Shown in pieces: positions 7,046-8,219 of a stretch of 8,219 nt of DNA. The position numbers and the translations under genes were made by a program. The DNA is from Bacteroidota bacterium. GTDB taxonomy: Bacteria; Bacteroidota; Bacteroidia; NS11-12g; UBA955. The notes under the pieces were generated by a model. It saw only the letters and a list, made by a program, of their open reading frames with translations. It was not told the origin of the DNA and searched no databases. Location of the stretch: NCBI GenBank assembly GCA_005788145.1, contig SXYY01000186.1:1-8219 (forward strand). Direction: 5' to 3'. Numbering within the stretch: the first letter of the stretch is position 1; each line of letters starts with the position of its first letter.

Positions 7046-7049
7046 AAAT
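7017..7049 (-). promoter_or_regulatory. Candidate promoter TTTG-N20-TACCTTGC at the TauE/SafE gene start
   Basis: Read on the minus strand, TTTG (7049-7046) is followed after 20 bases by TACCTTGC (7024-7017). The spacing fits the Bacteroidota promoter, and the second box is near TAnnTTTG. If used, the GTG at 7045 would lie inside the promoter and translation would begin at the GTG at 7012 with almost no leader. Confidence 0.3.
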
Positions 7050-7096
7050 TCAGGAACAATAACTGCTGTGGGGTATTAGGTAATAAAACACCAAAG

Positions 7097-7132
7097 AAAA
7101 AGCCCCTTTGTTTGACACAAAGGGGCTTTTTT
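7097..7132 (-). terminator. Rho-independent terminator, bidirectional in form
   Basis: AAAAAGCCCCTTTGT (7097-7111) and ACAAAGGGGCTTTTT (7117-7131) pair perfectly over 15 bp around a five-base loop, with A and T runs on either side, so the hairpin could stop transcription in both directions. Its natural client is the minus-strand gene ending at 7273. It insulates the TauE/SafE-like gene from upstream transcription. Confidence 0.9.
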
Positions 7133-7136
7133 CAAA

Positions 7137-7191
7137 ATCGGGCGGAGAGAGAGGATTTTTTATTTTTGTTTCATTATCATTGAAAATCAAT
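7137..7191. repeat. 55-bp direct repeat, copy 1
   Basis: Identical to 8141-8195 at 54 of 55 positions (A7176 against C8180), with no similarity outside these limits. Positions 7141-7157 (GGCGGAGAGAGAGGATT) resemble the reverse complement of a bacterial tRNA-Ser 3' end, with one G missing. The remainder is AT-rich and contains a weak hairpin TTTCA-7-TGAAA. It lies five bases from the terminator at 7097-7131 and about 80 bases past the end of the gene at 7273. Confidence 0.92.
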
Positions 7192-7272
7192 TACTTGTTT
7201 GATTTAGTTAATGTGAAATTTAATTAGTACACCGGTCGGGTAGATTGAACGGATTCAGCATATGATGAATGC

Positions 7273-7827
7273 CTACAATTCCAAAAATCGATTCATATAC
7301 TGACTGTGGATCCTCTTTCTTAAGCAATCATGTGTCAATCCAATTACATACCCCAATCGAACAGTAAAAAACTGCTGGCGACTGCTACTGGGTTGAACAC
7401 CATATTCAATTCCCCCTGCAAATCGTTCTGTCGAAAATTTCATACCGCATTTTATCATGCAAAAAGACCGCTGCCCTGATTCATTCATTTTAGGATTACT
7501 TATATAATCAAGCCCGATCATGGGTGCGCATTGATTGGCTAAATATGCATGGTGATACCCTGTTGGGGTGATGTCCATTTTCCAAATAGTAGGATCACCA
7601 CTGGCAAATCCTTTATGAACTGAGAAACACCCAATGGGGGTGATATTTTCTATTCCAACCATTTTAACGCTTTGGTTACCGCTTAAATTCATAATGTAGG
7701 ATGTATTTACCGCAATGATTTGACTCCTTACGGCAGGACTAGAGCCAAAAAATAAAAGAATGGCGATAATGAATTGATTGAACTTTGGGCTCTTAAGCCT
7801 TGCGATGAAAGATGCTTTGTTTTTCAT
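7273..7827 (-). CDS. Hypothetical exported protein, possibly outer-membrane beta-barrel-like
   Basis: I do not recognise this protein. From the ATG at 7827 it has 184 residues. The frame can also begin at a TTG at 7845, which sits eight bases behind a perfect AGGAGG (7859-7854). Near the N-terminus a basic stretch (KNKASFIARLKSPK) precedes a hydrophobic segment FIIAILLFFGSSPAVRS, a plausible signal peptide cut before Q. The mature part has alternating beta-strand character, with glycine-aromatic strands near the end (FAGGIEYGV, FFTVRLGYVIGL) as in small outer-membrane barrels, and five cysteines. The DNA is more AT-rich than the rest of the window and the gene lies between two 55-bp direct repeats, so it may have been acquired horizontally. 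That it is a real gene rests on its length, the signal peptide and the terminator downstream. Confidence 0.6.
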   Translation of the reverse strand: MKNKASFIARLKSPKFNQFIIAILLFFGSSPAVRSQIIAVNTSYIMNLSGNQSVKMVGIENITPIGCFSVHKGFASGDPTIWKMDITPTGYHHAYLANQCAPMIGLDYISNPKMNESGQRSFCMIKCGMKFSTERFAGGIEYGVQPSSSRQQFFTVRLGYVIGLTHDCLRKRIHSQYMNRFLEL

Positions 7828-7853
7828 AACACTAGTATTAAACAATAAAACAA

Positions 7854-7859
7854 CCTCCT
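7854..7859 (-). promoter_or_regulatory. Unusual strong Shine-Dalgarno (AGGAGG)
   Basis: Read on the minus strand, AGGAGG stands eight bases ahead of a TTG codon (7845) and 26 bases ahead of the ATG at 7827. Bacteroidota rarely rely on Shine-Dalgarno pairing. The site therefore either points to the TTG as the real start and a foreign origin, or is a coincidence. Confidence 0.35.
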
Positions 7860-8088
7860 ACGGTCAGTGATTAAAAACTACTGCTGAGAGTTAGTATTGT
7901 TCATTTCATAGTGTCCGCGTTTTATAGCATAACGCAAAGCCGATACCCATATTTTATTTAATTTGAAATAAATATTATTGCAAGGCTCAGTGAAATTAAT
8001 AGTCGAGCGATTCCGCTTATTTGGAACCACTATCAATGGGAACTTTTGATGAAACAACATGCAATTTGCTGAAACGTCATAAAACAAA

Positions 8089-8113
8089 GAAACCGTTGCA
8101 GGACAACGGTTTC
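8089..8113 (-). terminator. Possible terminator hairpin for a minus-strand gene beyond the window
   Basis: GAAACCGTTG (8089-8098) pairs perfectly over 10 bp with CAACGGTTTC (8104-8113) around a five-base loop. On the minus strand it runs into TTTCTTTGTTTT, a broken but T-rich tail; on the plus strand there is none. It would end transcription coming from beyond the right edge. Confidence 0.5.
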
Positions 8114-8125
8114 AACGGAAATGAA

Positions 8126-8140
8126 ACAATCTGAGATTGT
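8126..8140. repeat. 15-base palindrome abutting the direct repeat
   Basis: ACAATCTGAGATTGT consists of two perfectly complementary 7-base arms around G8133. It ends at 8140, immediately before copy 2 of the direct repeat starts at 8141. It is absent beside copy 1. It may be a protein binding site or a recombination accessory site. Confidence 0.5.
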
Positions 8141-8195
8141 ATCGGGCGGAGAGAGAGGATTTTTTATTTTTGTTTCATTCTCATTGAAAATCAAT
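8141..8195. repeat. 55-bp direct repeat, copy 2
   Basis: Matches 7137-7191 at 54 of 55 positions in the same orientation, 1004 bp away. The tRNA-Ser-like part is at 8145-8161. The pair encloses the hypothetical exported gene and its AT-rich surroundings. The sequence on the far side (8196-8219) is unrelated to that following copy 1. Confidence 0.92.
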
Positions 8196-8219
8196 AAGTT
8201 AAGATTTTCAAAAGTTTTC

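Larger units (their letters stand above)
7846..8219. other. AT-rich stretch without a convincing gene
   Basis: Besides the hairpin at 8089-8113, the palindrome at 8126-8140 and repeat copy 2, this stretch holds only one short frame on the minus strand (8087-7878, TTG start, 69 codons; or 60 codons from an internal ATG at 8060). Its predicted product matches nothing that I recognise and has no signal peptide or repeat. Hand counts of two 60-base lines here give roughly 23% and 33% G+C, well under the transporter genes. Confidence 0.6.

Noticed and set aside
7878..8087. Short minus-strand frame of 69 codons with a TTG start
   Set aside because: No recognisable domain, signal peptide or ribosome site; AT-rich DNA easily gives such frames by composition; it starts directly behind a terminator-like hairpin with no promoter seen.
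7137..8195. CRISPR array
   Set aside because: Only two repeat copies, 1004 bp apart, with a gene between them; no regular short spacers.
7137..8195. Integron cassette with attC sites
   Set aside because: No RYYYAAC/GTTRRRY core pair could be placed in or beside the repeats, and no integrase gene is in the window. Only the cassette-like order remains as a weak hint.

Overview
The window looks like chromosomal DNA of a Bacteroidota bacterium, probably Flavobacteriales- or Cytophagales-like. The basis is the gene set (a YceI-like secreted protein beside an OB-fold protein, a large Kelch-like secreted protein, OsmC, YeiH, TauE/SafE), several matches to the Bacteroidota -7 promoter element TAnnTTTG upstream of genes, and a general lack of Shine-Dalgarno sites. 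No species can be assigned from sequence alone.

Layout. Positions 1-106 (minus) hold the 5' end of a YceI-like secreted protein gene, preceded on the same strand by a membrane-anchored OB-fold protein gene (165-695). Across a short divergent intergenic region with an 18-base near-palindrome lies an exported amidohydrolase of the Amidohydro_3/YtcJ type (774-2411, plus). Between it and a tRNA-Cys gene (2554-2627) sits a 32-codon C-terminal remnant of an ABC transporter ATPase (2421-2519), a pseudogene. A strong intrinsic terminator (2632-2664) follows the tRNA. A secreted Kelch-like beta-propeller protein (2671-4578, minus) diverges from an OsmC-family peroxide/redox protein (4698-5108, plus). 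This converges on a YeiH-type transporter (5120-6100, minus), with a TauE/SafE-type permease upstream of it on the same strand (6254-7045). The two transporters belong to families annotated as sulfate and sulfite/organosulfonate exporters, so a shared role in anion or sulfur-compound export is possible but unproven.

The last 1.1 kb (about 7130-8219) is different. It is visibly more AT-rich and carries one unrecognised exported protein gene (7273-7827, minus) with an uncommon AGGAGG upstream. It is bracketed by two 55-bp direct repeats exactly 1004 bp apart and differing at one base (7137-7191 and 8141-8195). The first part of each repeat resembles the reverse complement of a tRNA-Ser 3' end, and a hairpin lies just downstream of each copy in the minus-strand reading direction. 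This is the part of the window most likely to be mobile or cassette-like, and it continues beyond the right edge.

No CRISPR array, complete insertion sequence, rRNA or recognisable defence system was found.
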